The position numbers and the translations under genes were made by a program. A stretch of DNA of 64,000 nt from the NCBI GenBank assembly GCA_026224775.1, contig JAMFRP010000038.1:1-64000 (forward strand). The letters run 5' to 3'. The notes under the pieces were generated by a model. That model was not told where the DNA came from. It saw only the letters and a program-made list of their open reading frames with translations, and ran no database searches. Position 1 is the first letter of the stretch; the number at the start of each line of letters is the position of its first letter. The DNA is from Bacteroidota bacterium (GTDB lineage Bacteria; Bacteroidota; Bacteroidia; Sphingobacteriales; Sphingobacteriaceae). Below, one piece after another: positions 51,464-60,010 of the stretch.

Positions 51464-54400
51464 TTATACTTTCTGGTATCTGCTCAATTTCTCAAACAGC
51501 GTTTTAGGGTCGAATGGTTTCAGGATAAAGTCATTCATGCCAGCGCTGTCCATCTGATTAATTTCACTGCTAAGCATTGATGCAGTTAATGCAACAATAG
51601 GTAATTGCTGAAAGTAAGCTTCAGGTTTGGCGCGTATAATCTGGGTGGCTTCGAGCCCTCCCATAATAGGCATATGTATGTCCATTAAAACAACGTCATA
51701 GTTCATATTGCTTGCTATTTTATCAACAGCTTCTTCTCCATTTTCGGCAAAATCAGCCTGGGCACCCCATTTTTGCAGTACTTTATTAACTAATATCCGG
51801 TTAATCTGGTTATCGTCAACTACAAGTACATTTAAGCGCAGTCCTATTTCCATTTTGTCGTTAGTAATATTTGTATGATGTTTAACTTTATTAAACGTAA
51901 TAATAAACCAAAAAGTTGATCCCTGCCCTAAAACACTCTCAACGTTTATTCTTGAATCATGTAACTCAACCAAACGTTTGCTTATAGCAAGGCCTAAACC
52001 TGTACCGCCATATTTCCGGGTGGTATCTGCTTCGGCTTGCTTGAACGACTCAAATATGGTGCCTAATTTATCATTTGCTATTCCAATACCGGTATCAGTA
52101 ACTGCAAACCGTATGCGGATATTACTGTTGGTTTCTTCTAAAACTCTTAAATCTATGGTTACGCCGCCTTTGTCTGTAAATTTAATAGCATTGTTTACCA
52201 GGTTTAAAAGTACTTGTACCAGCCTTGCACTATCTGCTATAATAAATTCCGGGAGCGCCTCATCAATGGTTTCTTTTAGGTAGATGTTGTTTTCATTTAC
52301 CTTGTATTGCATAGAATTTACCACGCGATGAACCATTGCCCTCAGGTTGACCTCAGCCTTTTCCAGTTCAATGTTGCCTGTTTCTATCTTAGTAAAATCA
52401 AGCACATCATTTATCAGAGTCATTAAATTTTCTGCGGAAAATTTAAGTATATCCAGGTTCTCTTTTTGTGATTCTAAGGGATCATTATCAATCAATAAGC
52501 GCGACATGCCGATAACCGCGTTTAACGGTGTACGTATCTCGTGGCTCATTACGGATATAAACATATCCTTGGCCCTGTTTAATTGCAAAGCTTGTTCTTT
52601 GGCCGAGATCAGTTCCAGCTCAATCTTCTTTTTTGAGGTGATATCGATGATTACCTCGATATACTTATCAACCTCGCCATTGGCGGTTAGAATAACCGAG
52701 TTTATTACGGATATCCATAGTGGTTGCCCGTCTTTTCGATAAGCTAACAGATCAACCTCAAAGGATTGTTTATTTTGGGATAACCGCCGGGCCCGCTCAA
52801 TAATCGAAACATCGGTAAGCTCGCCTTTTAAGGTATCGCCCAAATGCTTGTCCTTAACATCATTTATATTATATCCGGTAATTTTTTCAAATGCACCATT
52901 TATCCACTCCACCTCGCCATTAAGGTTATTTATCACCACCCCGCTGGTAGTACTACTGGCTACTAAAGAGAGTAATTTTAATTGTTCCTCGGCAGCTTTA
53001 CGCTCGCTAATATCAACAGCTATTGTTATTTGGCGCTCAACCTCACCCATTTCATTCAGCAGCGGACTGTTTGATAAATAGGCCCAAATTGGGGTGCCAT
53101 CCTTGCGATATATCTTCAGCTCAAGTTCGTAAGGTTTCTTTTGCTTAACCGCCTCTACCGCTTTATTAAACTCTTCGACATTACTGTCTTTACCCATCAG
53201 TCTTTTGCCAAGGGTTTTCCCCCGCATTTCATCCAGCGTGTAACCCAATATACGTTCCAGCGCCTCATTCATCCAGATCACTTTGCCATCTTTATCACGG
53301 ATCAACGTACCGCTTGGCGATTTACGGGCCGCGAATGACAATATATCCAGGTCTTTTTCAGCATTCTTACGCAGTGTAATATCTATTACTATGCGGATGA
53401 ACTTATCTATTTTACCTTCGGCATTGTGCACAACCGAATTGATAACAGAGATCCAGATCGACTTACCATCTTTACGATTTATCAACAAGTCAGCCTGATA
53501 CGACTCTTTTTTGCTAATGGCTAAATCTAGTTTTTGTTTCTGTTCAGGAACGGGCATTCCGTTTAGCACATCGCGTAAACGCTTATCTTTTACATCGTTT
53601 AAGTTATATCCTGTTATTTTCTCAAATGCTTCATTTGTCCAGATTATGTGATCATCAGCATTACTTATAACTACCCCATTGTGAACCTTACTCGCTACAA
53701 GCGACAATTGCTCAAGCTCCGCCAATAATTTCTTCTGATAAGTTATATCGCGGCCGCTGGCATACCATTTACCTTCTTTTGTAATTGCGCACCAACCTAT
53801 CCACTTCACCTGCTTATCGGCTGTAACGGTTTCGGTTTCAATCTCAAATGCTTGTTTTGAGGTTATCGCCTTTTCAAAAGTCGGTACAAACTGCTCACGA
53901 TTATTGCCAACAACAAAATACCATAACGATTTGCCAATAGCCTGTTGTGACGTGTAGCCCAATACATTTTCTATCGCGTCATTTATCAACTCAATGTTGG
54001 AATCCCTGTCGGCAATCAAGTGAATTTCGGGCGAACTATTAAATAAGCGGTAAAAATCTTTGTGGATCGTCAGTGATGCTTCAAGCTCCTCTTTCTGTTT
54101 TTTTAATAGCAGATGCGACATTACTTCATCAGCAAGTGTGCGTAAGGCGTCTTTTTGTGCGTCGGTAAGTTTTCGAGGAACCTGGTCAATAACACATAGG
54201 GAGCCTAAGTGATGTCCGTTGGGGTCAATAAGCGGTGCGCCTGCATAAAACCTGATATTAGGCGCACCGGTTACAAATACGTTATCTTTAAATAAGTCGC
54301 TTTTAAGCGCATCATTTACCTCAAGTATCTTATCGTCAAGAATGGTATAGTGGCAAAAAGCATCAGCGCGTGGCGTTTCAGGTGCATCTAAACCAACCTT

Positions 54401-54586
54401 TGACTTAAACCATTGCCTGTCTTCATCAATTAATGAAATAAGAGCAATGGGAACCTGGCATATATAAGATGCCAGGCGTGTTATAGCATCATACTCCTTC
54501 TCGGGCAATGTATCAAGTACATTGTAGGAATTTAGCGCCGTTAAGCGTTCATTCTCGTCGCCCGAAGAAGTTGTTGTTTTGGTCAC
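51464..54586 (-). CDS. GAF-PAS hybrid sensor histidine kinase
   Basis: This 1040-residue soluble kinase starts at GTG. Domains in order are: GAF (about 20-165), four PAS (about 175-290, 295-415, 420-540, 545-665), HisKA with His682 in MSHEIRTPLN, HATPase_c with NLVNNAIKF and DTGIGIAND and GGTGLGLAIS, and a C-terminal receiver with phospho-acceptor Asp969 in LMDIHMPI. PAS2 and PAS4 share FEKITGYN-NDVKDK, so they are recent duplicates. There is no membrane helix, so the signal is intracellular. It starts 9 nt after glyA. No output regulator is adjacent. Confidence 0.93.
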   Translation of the reverse strand: MTKTTTSSGDENERLTALNSYNVLDTLPEKEYDAITRLASYICQVPIALISLIDEDRQWFKSKVGLDAPETPRADAFCHYTILDDKILEVNDALKSDLFKDNVFVTGAPNIRFYAGAPLIDPNGHHLGSLCVIDQVPRKLTDAQKDALRTLADEVMSHLLLKKQKEELEASLTIHKDFYRLFNSSPEIHLIADRDSNIELINDAIENVLGYTSQQAIGKSLWYFVVGNNREQFVPTFEKAITSKQAFEIETETVTADKQVKWIGWCAITKEGKWYASGRDITYQKKLLAELEQLSLVASKVHNGVVISNADDHIIWTNEAFEKITGYNLNDVKDKRLRDVLNGMPVPEQKQKLDLAISKKESYQADLLINRKDGKSIWISVINSVVHNAEGKIDKFIRIVIDITLRKNAEKDLDILSFAARKSPSGTLIRDKDGKVIWMNEALERILGYTLDEMRGKTLGKRLMGKDSNVEEFNKAVEAVKQKKPYELELKIYRKDGTPIWAYLSNSPLLNEMGEVERQITIAVDISERKAAEEQLKLLSLVASSTTSGVVINNLNGEVEWINGAFEKITGYNINDVKDKHLGDTLKGELTDVSIIERARRLSQNKQSFEVDLLAYRKDGQPLWISVINSVILTANGEVDKYIEVIIDITSKKKIELELISAKEQALQLNRAKDMFISVMSHEIRTPLNAVIGMSRLLIDNDPLESQKENLDILKFSAENLMTLINDVLDFTKIETGNIELEKAEVNLRAMVHRVVNSMQYKVNENNIYLKETIDEALPEFIIADSARLVQVLLNLVNNAIKFTDKGGVTIDLRVLEETNSNIRIRFAVTDTGIGIANDKLGTIFESFKQAEADTTRKYGGTGLGLAISKRLVELHDSRINVESVLGQGSTFWFIITFNKVKHHTNITNDKMEIGLRLNVLVVDDNQINRILVNKVLQKWGAQADFAENGEEAVDKIASNMNYDVVLMDIHMPIMGGLEATQIIRAKPEAYFQQLPIVALTASMLSSEINQMDSAGMNDFILKPFDPKTLFEKLSRYQKV

Positions 54587-54595
54587 TTTAGATTT

Positions 54596-55885
54596 TTAAT
54601 CCAACGCCTTGTTATGCTTGTATAATGGAAAATCTTCCATCAATTTGTGTACCCTTTTACGTATTTTTTTGATTGAATTTTCATTTTCCGGATCAGCGAT
54701 AACCGCGTCTATCAGCTCCACAATGTGCTCCATGTGTTTTTCTTTCATGCCACGGGTGGTGATAGCTGCCGTACCTACACGTATTCCGGAAGTAACAAAC
54801 GGTGATTTATCATCATAAGGCACCATATTTTTATTAATGGTGATGTCGGCGGTAACTAATGCATTTTCGGCTGCTTTACCGGTAACATTTTTATTGCGCA
54901 GGTCGATCAGAATCAAGTGATTGTCGGTTCCACCAGACACAATTTCGTAACCACGGTCAATGAATGCTTTAGCCATTGCTGCTGCATTCTTTTTAACCTG
55001 TACAATGTATTTCATGTAATCGTCGCTCAAAGCTTCGCCGAAGGCAATAGCTTTTGCCGCGATGATATGCTCAAGCGGCCCACCTTGTATACCCGGGAAA
55101 ACAGCCATATCTAATAAATTAGACATCATGCGAATTTCGCCTTTAGGTGTTTTGATGCCCCATGGGTTTTCAAAATCTTTACCTAATAAAATCAGGCCAC
55201 CACGCGGGCCGCGTAATGTTTTATGTGTAGTTGTAGTAACTATATGGCAATGCGGCAGCGGATCGGTTAATAAACCGCGTGCTATTAAACCCGCAGGGTG
55301 CGAAATATCAGCCAAAACAAGCGCGCCAATTTCATCGGCTACTTTGCGTATAAATTCGTAATCCCAATCACGCGAATATGCCGAAGCACCGCAAATGATC
55401 ATTTTTGGTTTTTCCTTTAACGCAACCTTTTTAAGCTGGTCATAATCAACATAACCTGTGTCTTTACGAACCCCGTAAAAATGTGGATCATATAATTTAC
55501 CTGAGTAATTTACTGCTGAACCATGGGTTAAGTGACCACCATGTGAAAGGTCGAAACCTAATATTTTGTCGCCTGGTTGCAGGCATGCCAGCATTACTGC
55601 TGCATTAGCTTGTGCGCCTGAGTGTGGTTGCACATTTGCCCACTCTGCGTTAAACAATTGTTTAGCGCGCTCAATAGCGATAGTTTCAATTTCATCAACC
55701 ACCTGGCAGCCACCATAATAGCGTTTTCCGGGTAAGCCTTCGGCATATTTATTGGTTGCTACTGAACCCGCAGCTTCCATTACCTGCCGGCTTACAAAGT
55801 TTTCAGATGCGATTAGTTCAATACCTTCTTCCTGGCGTTGTTGCTCTTCATCTAACAGCTTAAATATTAATTTGTCTCTTTTCAT
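54596..55885 (-). CDS. glyA: Serine hydroxymethyltransferase
   Basis: GlyA interconverts serine plus tetrahydrofolate with glycine plus methylene-tetrahydrofolate. The PLP lysine lies in VTTTTHKTLRGPRGG. Other marks are ELIASENFVSRQVMEAAGS, NKYAEGLPGKRYYGGC, VQPHSGAQANAAVMLACLQP and GIRVGTAAITTRGM. The 429-residue length is normal. It is followed 9 nt on by the hybrid kinase in the same direction. I find no glycine riboswitch in the 110 bp upstream. Confidence 0.97.
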   Translation of the reverse strand: MKRDKLIFKLLDEEQQRQEEGIELIASENFVSRQVMEAAGSVATNKYAEGLPGKRYYGGCQVVDEIETIAIERAKQLFNAEWANVQPHSGAQANAAVMLACLQPGDKILGFDLSHGGHLTHGSAVNYSGKLYDPHFYGVRKDTGYVDYDQLKKVALKEKPKMIICGASAYSRDWDYEFIRKVADEIGALVLADISHPAGLIARGLLTDPLPHCHIVTTTTHKTLRGPRGGLILLGKDFENPWGIKTPKGEIRMMSNLLDMAVFPGIQGGPLEHIIAAKAIAFGEALSDDYMKYIVQVKKNAAAMAKAFIDRGYEIVSGGTDNHLILIDLRNKNVTGKAAENALVTADITINKNMVPYDDKSPFVTSGIRVGTAAITTRGMKEKHMEHIVELIDAVIADPENENSIKKIRKRVHKLMEDFPLYKHNKALD

Positions 55886-55967
55886 GCGATGGTTTAAAAA
55901 CGCCGCTAAGTTAGCAAAAAATCCCTTTTTTGATAGTTAAGTAATTAGATGTTAGCTATTATTAAAC

Positions 55968-55994
55968 AAAAAAAGCAGGAATTTGTGTTCCTGC
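55968..55994 (-). terminator. Rho-independent terminator after the FtsX-type ABC gene
   Basis: On the minus strand GCAGGAA-CACAAA-TTCCTGC is followed by seven T residues. It would end transcripts from the ABC permease gene, about 150 bp after its stop, before the glyA promoter region. Confidence 0.75.
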
Positions 55995-56015
55995 CTTGTA
56001 TGTATTTTATTGGCT

Positions 56016-56089
56016 TTGTCATTCTGAGGAACGAAGAATCTGTACTGGGGTAAACTACTTTACAGATTCTTCGTTCCTCAGAATGACAA
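56016..56089. repeat. Long hairpin repeat, GTCAT family, copy 4 (perfect)
   Basis: A perfect 29-bp inverted repeat (56016-56044 and 56061-56089) encloses a 16-nt loop. The arms contain GTCATTCTGAGGAACGAAGA and end next to a TGTA. It is the cleanest copy of the family in the window. Confidence 0.88.
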
Positions 56090-56110
56090 GGTGGGGAAAG
56101 AATTTGTCAG

Positions 56111-56139
56111 ACTTACGAAGTTTTAAAAACTTCGTAAGT
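56111..56139. repeat. 14-bp ACTTACGAAG palindrome
   Basis: ACTTACGAAGTTTT (56111-56124) and AAAACTTCGTAAGT (56126-56139) form a perfect stem with a 1-nt centre, immediately after the ABC permease stop. No T-run follows on the minus strand, so it is not a classical terminator. Confidence 0.65.
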
Positions 56140-56145
56140 TTTCAA

Positions 56146-58554
56146 CTATTCGCTTCTCAAACTTTCTACCGGATTAGCGAAAGCCGCCTTTATCGTTTGC
56201 AGCATAATAAGAAATGCGGTGATACCCGTTAGTAAGGCTATCGAAAAAACAAAAGGCGAAAGCGATATACTTATCCTGTAAGCATATCCGCTCAGCCACT
56301 TTTGCATAATCAGATAAGCAAGCGGACAAGCAATTACCCCTGCTATCATGATCACGCCTAAAAAATCCTTCAAAAAAAGTGAAGTTATACCTGCAACAGA
56401 CGAACCTAATACCTTGCGGATACCGATTTCCTTAGTACGTGTTTGAACACTTAGCGATACTAAACCTAGTACACCAAGCAAAACAATTATCAAAGCCAAA
56501 ACGGTGGCAATATAGGCTGCTTTTTTTAGCTGTAATTCTGTAGCATAAAGCTGTTTAAGTGCATCATCCATAAACTTGTATTCAAATGGGGCTCCCGGCA
56601 TTAGCTCGGCCCATCTTTTTTGTAAGGCAGACAGGTTTTGTTGTATGTCACCTGGTTTCAACTTGATAGAGAAGTAACGGTAATAAGTACTATAATTAAC
56701 ATTATTAAATGTGATTGGAAGTATCTTATCCTGCATCGATCCGAAGTGAAAATCAGCAGTAACGCCGCGAATGATAGATGCAACAGGGTAACCCGGCGAC
56801 ATTATTTTTTGGCCAATGGCTTCATCGTCATTTTTAAATCCCAACGCTTTTGCTTCTGTTTCGTTGATCACCACATCGCTACTATCTGCCAGGTTAAAAA
56901 CAGGTTTAAAAAACTGCCCAGCCTTTAACGGAATATTATAGGTTGAAGCGTATTGATTATCAACAGTTAACCCTTGTGCTACTATAGTTTGTGACGGGTT
57001 TGCCCCCTGGCGATAAACCTGGTAATTACCACCGTTTGCGCCATCTGGAATTACGTAAGATAAGGTAATGCTGCCTACCTGGCGCATTTGTGAAAGTTGG
57101 TATCGAATCGCTTCCATTTTTTGGACACCCTTTGGCGACCAATCTCTTGGTACTTGCGAATAGATCACATAATCTTTATTATAGCCTAAATTGTTGCTAA
57201 AGAACAGGCTGATCTGCTGCGAAATAACAATCGCGCCTATAAAAACAATAGCCGCTATAGTGAATTGAAAAGCCACCAGCGTTTTGCGGAATAATACACT
57301 TTCTTTTACTGAAGATAGTTTTCCTTTCAGGGAGTCGACAGCTTTTAAGGCCGATAATACAAGTGCCGGATAAATTCCTGCTAACAAGCCAACTAACAAA
57401 GCAACCATAAATGGTAGCGGAATAAAATATAATGGAAAACTAAATAAACCGGTAATCTCTTTGCCTAATACATTGCTAAAAAAAGGCCTCGCTAACAGGT
57501 ATATTCCTAAAGCCACCAGTGTTGCTATCATAGCAATTAGAGTCGACTCCGCCAGAAACTGCCATATCAGCTGTTTTCGCAAGCCACCCATTACTTTACG
57601 TATACCCATTTCCCTCATTCTTCCCGAAGCCCTGGCAATACAAATATTTACGAAATTGATGATTGCCATCAACAAAATAAACAAAGCAATACAGGACAAT
57701 GTATAGGTCATTTTTTTAACTACGCCGCCTTCAGTAATCATATTATAATCCTTTAAAGCAACCAGGTAGGGCGTTAAATTTTTGCTGACCTGTTCTGAAG
57801 CGTTTTTGTGAAGCAAGGCAATCATAGCCTTTTCAACGGCCTTGGGATCTATGCCTTTTTTCAGTTCGATATAATCTACGATATAGGTATTATCCCAACC
57901 ACTTAAATTTCTTTTGAAATATTTGGCAGCATCAGCATTAAAAAAGAAGTCAGAAATATTGCGGGTGCTTATGGCAGTAACGGAGTTTTGCGAAATATCT
58001 CCCAATACCCCCGAAACGGTAAAATCGTGTTTATCGCCTGAAAAACTCTCAAAATTCAGCAATTGCCCAACTACATCTGTACGGCCAAAATATTTCATCG
58101 CCATTTGCGAAGTAATCACTACCGAAAAAGGGTCATTTAACGCGGTATTCGCATCGCCTTGCAGCAATTTAAAACCGTACATATTAAGCAAAGTGCTATC
58201 GCCTACCTGTACGGTTTCACGAAAATGCATATCTCCTTTTGATACGTTGGTGGTTATACCGTCAAACCGGTAATAATTAGTAACTAAGCCCGGATAGTTT
58301 TCCTTAAGCGCTTTAGGTAATTCTGCGGAGCTGCCAATTTCAAAGCCCATATTGGGGTCTTTCCATTTACTTTGGATGATATATTGATTATCTGCATCCT
58401 TAAGCTGATGGTTTACCTGCAACTCGCCCCAAACATATGCGCCTATCAACAAACTAAAAGCTATACCTATTGAAAGGCCGAAAATATTGATGATAGAAAA
58501 TGCTTTATTCTTCCAGAGGTTTCGCCAGGCAATTTTGATGTAGCTTTTTAGCAT
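56146..58554 (-). CDS. MacB/FtsX-type ABC transporter permease
   Basis: From the ATG at 58554 this is an 802-residue permease with the MacB_PCD/FtsX repeat structure. An N-terminal membrane helix follows LKSYIKIAWRNLWKNKAFS, then a large periplasmic domain, a three-helix FtsX block (about 285-420), a second periplasmic domain and a second FtsX block (about 680-802). The cytoplasmic coupling motif ARASGRMREMGIRKVMGG and its second copy VQTRTKEIGIRKVLGS are plain. Such proteins export or sense antimicrobials or lipids. No partner ATPase lies beside it. Confidence 0.9.
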   Translation of the reverse strand: MLKSYIKIAWRNLWKNKAFSIINIFGLSIGIAFSLLIGAYVWGELQVNHQLKDADNQYIIQSKWKDPNMGFEIGSSAELPKALKENYPGLVTNYYRFDGITTNVSKGDMHFRETVQVGDSTLLNMYGFKLLQGDANTALNDPFSVVITSQMAMKYFGRTDVVGQLLNFESFSGDKHDFTVSGVLGDISQNSVTAISTRNISDFFFNADAAKYFKRNLSGWDNTYIVDYIELKKGIDPKAVEKAMIALLHKNASEQVSKNLTPYLVALKDYNMITEGGVVKKMTYTLSCIALFILLMAIINFVNICIARASGRMREMGIRKVMGGLRKQLIWQFLAESTLIAMIATLVALGIYLLARPFFSNVLGKEITGLFSFPLYFIPLPFMVALLVGLLAGIYPALVLSALKAVDSLKGKLSSVKESVLFRKTLVAFQFTIAAIVFIGAIVISQQISLFFSNNLGYNKDYVIYSQVPRDWSPKGVQKMEAIRYQLSQMRQVGSITLSYVIPDGANGGNYQVYRQGANPSQTIVAQGLTVDNQYASTYNIPLKAGQFFKPVFNLADSSDVVINETEAKALGFKNDDEAIGQKIMSPGYPVASIIRGVTADFHFGSMQDKILPITFNNVNYSTYYRYFSIKLKPGDIQQNLSALQKRWAELMPGAPFEYKFMDDALKQLYATELQLKKAAYIATVLALIIVLLGVLGLVSLSVQTRTKEIGIRKVLGSSVAGITSLFLKDFLGVIMIAGVIACPLAYLIMQKWLSGYAYRISISLSPFVFSIALLTGITAFLIMLQTIKAAFANPVESLRSE

Positions 58555-58650
58555 AATGATAATATTTTGGTTATCACAAAGGTGCAACACAATCAGTAAT
58601 TATCTTGATGCCAAGATGTTAAATAATGTTATTTGTCACTTCGCTTGATT

Positions 58651-58735
58651 GTCATTCTGAATGCAATGAAGAATCTATCACCTATGCATATTGGCGAGCA
58701 AAGTTTTGAGATTCTTCGCTACCGCTCAGAATGAC
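58651..58735. repeat. Long hairpin repeat, GTCAT family, copy 5
   Basis: Arms GTCATTCTGA...GAAGAATCT (58651-58676) and AGATTCTTC...TCAGAATGAC (58709-58735) pair imperfectly across a loop of about 32 nt. It occupies the gap between scpA and the ABC permease start. Confidence 0.72.
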
Positions 58736-58755
58736 AAAAAGAGTGTAGAATTGAA

Positions 58756-59511
58756 CTATTCAATTTCCTTCGTCGCTATCCAAAAATTATTATACCCCAA
58801 CCCTACCTCTATTTTAATTAGCTCCTGTTGCAGCATCTCCAGCATGGCTAAAAAATTATATACAAAATGCACCTTGTTGTCGGAGTTACCGGCGATGGAC
58901 TTAAAATCGAGCATTTTATTGATATTCAATAGTTGCTTTATGGCTTCCTTTTGCTTTTCGATGGTATAAGGATATTGGACAATGGTATGGGTAACCTGCT
59001 TCTCGCGCGACTCATAGTTTCTGTTTAGGCGATCATAAACCATCATTAGTCTGTACAGGCTTAGCTCCTGCAATTCATCACCTGATAAGGGCACTTTCTC
59101 TACCTGTTCAAGATCATAGGCTATATTGCCGCGTTTTTCCTGTTTAAAACGCTCATCCTCATATGGGCGAAGTTCTTCGCAAACCTGTTTTATTTTTTTG
59201 TATTCAATCAGTTTGCGTATCAAGTCTTCTTTGTGGTCAATCTCATTACCGGCTTCATCAACCTCAAATCGCGGCAGTAACATTTTAGCCTTGATGCGCA
59301 TCAGCGTAGCGGCTACGAAAATAAATTCGCTGGCAACCTCCATGTTCAGGGTAGCCATGTGGTGCAGGTAAGTCAGGAAATCATCAGCAATTTTGGCAAT
59401 GGGAATATCCTGAATATTCAGCTCATCGCGCTCGATAAAAAAAAGCAACAGATCAAACGGCCCTTCAAACTGGGTTAATTTAATTTCAAAGCCTTCTTCT
59501 ACCATTGTCAT
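58756..59511 (-). CDS. scpA: Segregation and condensation protein A
   Basis: ScpA is the kleisin that bridges SMC heads, with ScpB, in chromosome compaction. From the ATG at 59511 the 251-residue protein opens with FEIKLTQFEGPFDLLLFFIE, the SMC-binding N-terminal region. It continues with IPIAKIADDFLTYLHHM and an extended acidic-basic middle region. The C-terminal winged-helix segment (FVYNFLAMLEMLQQELIKIE) follows. A TATTTTTG box lies 4 nt upstream of this ATG, so the mRNA is likely leaderless. scpB and smc are not nearby. Confidence 0.92.
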   Translation of the reverse strand: MTMVEEGFEIKLTQFEGPFDLLLFFIERDELNIQDIPIAKIADDFLTYLHHMATLNMEVASEFIFVAATLMRIKAKMLLPRFEVDEAGNEIDHKEDLIRKLIEYKKIKQVCEELRPYEDERFKQEKRGNIAYDLEQVEKVPLSGDELQELSLYRLMMVYDRLNRNYESREKQVTHTIVQYPYTIEKQKEAIKQLLNINKMLDFKSIAGNSDNKVHFVYNFLAMLEMLQQELIKIEVGLGYNNFWIATKEIE

Positions 59512-59515
59512 CAAC

Positions 59516-59523
59516 CAAAAATA
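59516..59523 (-). promoter_or_regulatory. Predicted -7 box (TATTTTTG) of scpA
   Basis: The minus strand reads TATTTTTG-GTTG-ATG: exact TAnnTTTG with a 4-nt gap to the start codon at 59511. A second in-frame ATG lies two codons later. No -33 TTTG is obvious. Confidence 0.6.
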
Positions 59524-59578
59524 AGTTAATTGCAGAGAAAAAGAAATGTTTATTAACTCGCGCGATCTTTCGCAGAGA

Positions 59579-59936
59579 ACTCACCCGGTCTTGCTGCGCT
59601 CGACCACCCTCTCTGCCGCAAGCGGCAAAGAGGGAATTTGGATTTGCACTTTTCTCCTCACTGGTCTAAGTTTAACGAAGTGTAATTAAGCTACAAGCTT
59701 AATATATTTAGGTCGATGCGATAAGCTTCGACCAGTGGGGCTTCCTAAAAATCCTTTGTCATTTCGACCGGAGGGAGAAATCTTCTACAACTCGTATAGT
59801 CCGCTATGCATTGCGAAGAAGATTTCTCCCTCCGGTCGAAATGACAAAGTATATATATAAAAGGTGCTCTGTATTTTTCACCTCTTTGTCGCGCAGCAAT
59901 AGGAGGTCGGCCAGCGTAGCGTAGCCGGGTGAGTAA
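59579..59936. mobile_element. 358-bp composite element with 10-bp inverted ends
   Basis: The ends ACTCACCCGG (59579-59588) and CCGGGTGAGT (59927-59936) are perfect inverted repeats. Inside are a CCCTCTCTGCCGC hairpin (59607-59634), the CACTGGTC/GACCAGTG pair (59659-59666/59730-59737) and a 32-bp perfect palindrome. No coding frame is present and no target duplication is evident. The make-up suggests a non-autonomous repeat nested with a GTCAT-family hairpin. It fills most of the scpA-dxs gap of about 500 bp. Confidence 0.55.
59754..59849. repeat. Long hairpin repeat, GTCAT family, copy 6 (perfect 32 bp)
   Basis: A perfect 32-bp inverted repeat (59754-59785 and 59818-59849) flanks a 32-nt loop. 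The arms begin CTTTGTCATTTCGACCGGAG. It shares the GTCAT...ATGAC ends with the other copies but its inner sequence differs. Confidence 0.88.
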
Positions 59937-60010
59937 ATTTTATTATTACTCTAACTATATCTCTTTTCCAAATTAAATAACTTACTTTGTAAGTTAAAAT
60001 ACTGTTAAGA

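Noticed and set aside
55886..55967. Glycine riboswitch before glyA
   Set aside because: The stretch is short and AT-rich with no paired conserved stems typical of the class.
55996..56232. 78-codon plus-strand frame over hairpin copy 4
   Set aside because: It crosses the palindrome and the 3' end of the ABC permease in antisense; no coding character.
50630..59849. GTCAT hairpins considered as a CRISPR array
   Set aside because: Copies are kilobases apart, differ internally and are not separated by regular spacers; no cas gene is present.
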